Assembly (NCBI GenBank): GCA_045648985.1
Contig: JAZROZ010000002.1
Span: forward strand, 1 to 64,000
Origin: SIG437 sp045648985
GTDB taxonomy: Bacteria > Bacillota > Clostridia > UBA1381 > UBA9506
Direction: 5' to 3'
DNA length: 64,000 nt
This document shows positions 63,666 to 64,000 of this stretch, piece after piece. Numbering within the stretch: the stretch's first letter is position 1; each line of letters opens with the position of its first letter. A model generated the notes under the pieces. The model was not told the DNA's origin, ran no database searches, and saw nothing but the letters and a program-made list of their open reading frames with translations. Made by a program: the position numbers and the translations under genes.

Positions 63666-64000
63666 CAAAAACACCTCCTAAAGATTTATAATGTTTAAAG
63701 AAATCGGGATATGATTTTTCTACTGCTCCGTATCCTGAAATAATGACGGGTTTTTTGCATCTTGTCGCCGCAATAGATGCCATCATAACAATTCTGTGGT
63801 CGTTATAACTATCTACTGTACCGCCTGATAATTCGCTTTTGCCGTTTATAACTAAAGAGTTGTCGCAAATTTTGATATCAGCACCGAGGTTTGATAACGT
63901 ATCGTAAATTGCAAAAAGTCTGTCCGATTCTTTTATCTTAAGGCGCTCAAGACCGGTTAGATGAGAAGCGCCTTTTGATACTGCACAAACGGCTGAAATA
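63655..64000 (-). CDS. aroA: 3-phosphoshikimate 1-carboxyvinyltransferase (EPSP synthase), C-terminal part
   Basis: The gene runs off the right edge; only the last 114 codons are here. They read as the end of AroA, which joins phosphoenolpyruvate to shikimate-3-phosphate. The family signature LERLKIKESDRL is present, followed by LSNLGADIKI, the YNDHRIVMMASIAATRC block and the terminal SYPDFFKHYKSLGG. The stop codon (63657-63655) lies 8-10 bases inside aroC, and the aroC ribosome binding site is in this gene's final codons. This is translation read by eye on the minus strand. Confidence 0.92.
   Translation of the reverse strand, partial: ISAVCAVSKGASHLTGLERLKIKESDRLFAIYDTLSNLGADIKICDNSLVINGKSELSGGTVDSYNDHRIVMMASIAATRCKKPVIISGYGAVEKSYPDFFKHYKSLGGVFDVL

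Noticed and set aside
61435..64000. T-box leader for the aromatic amino acid operon
   Set aside because: The promoter end of the aroA-aroC-pheA operon lies outside the window, so nothing can be said.

Overview
The window looks like a chromosomal segment of a low-GC, spore-forming, anaerobic, monoderm Firmicute of the class Clostridia. The evidence is SpoIVB and PdaA (sporulation and spore cortex), an oxygen-sensitive class III ribonucleotide reductase, MurT/GatD lipid II amidation, several S-layer-homology (SLH) surface proteins, strong GGAGG ribosome binding sites, TTGACA-17-TATAAT promoters, and Prp plus an L27 with the Firmicutes-type N-terminal extension. I cannot name the species. No phage, transposase, CRISPR array, rRNA or tRNA was recognised.

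Layout. 1-430: an unidentified stretch with nested inverted repeats that ends in an intrinsic terminator. 429-3636: an SLH-anchored protein combining a DUF4430-like (transcobalamin beta-domain-like) region with an alpha/alpha-helical repeat region, followed by a small membrane-anchored DUF4430 protein. 3738-4871: a TIGR04076-type protein and an AraC regulator. 4894-10142 (minus strand): spoIVB, pdaA, galK, galT and an rsuA/rluB-type pseudouridine synthase. 10349-18683: glycosyltransferase, polysaccharide deacetylase, ccdA, nrdG, then an NrdR-box promoter driving nrdD (with a fused redoxin), trxB, a YugP-type metalloprotease and a stand-alone GlmU-like nucleotidyltransferase.

18807-40101 is a 21-kb run of secreted proteins, all on the plus strand: three SLH proteins, two tandem 1.34-kDa-residue-scale (about 1340 aa) right-handed beta-helix paralogues, a lectin-like/Ig-like protein, and a very large protein with five repeats whose reading frame breaks near its C-terminus. 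It looks like an envelope or polysaccharide-contact locus.

40187-46022 (mostly minus strand): metG, a divergent 6S RNA with a consensus promoter, an ECF sigma/anti-sigma pair, a metallophosphoesterase, and the rplU-prp-rpmA ribosomal operon with an L21-type leader. In this sequence rpmA carries an extra A in an A7 run, just at the end of the Prp-cleaved extension. 46150-50550: an ElaA-type acetyltransferase, dnaE and a small secreted protein. 50711-55900 (minus): a coiled-coil protein, rsmD, recG, a YloV/FakA-type protein and an Asp23 protein. 56081-61387 (plus): an SbcD-like/YhaN-like pair, then murT-gatD. 61435-64000 (minus): the end of an aroA-aroC-pheA operon with overlapping genes.

Functional links. 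CcdA, NrdG, NrdD-redoxin and TrxB make a coherent thiol-redox and anaerobic dNTP synthesis set, with two NrdR-like boxes exactly 31 bp apart. aroA, aroC and pheA are consecutive steps toward prephenate and phenylpyruvate. Two distant minus-strand operons (galT-galK and sigma/anti-sigma) end in the same hairpin sequence, with a compensatory base-pair change between the copies.
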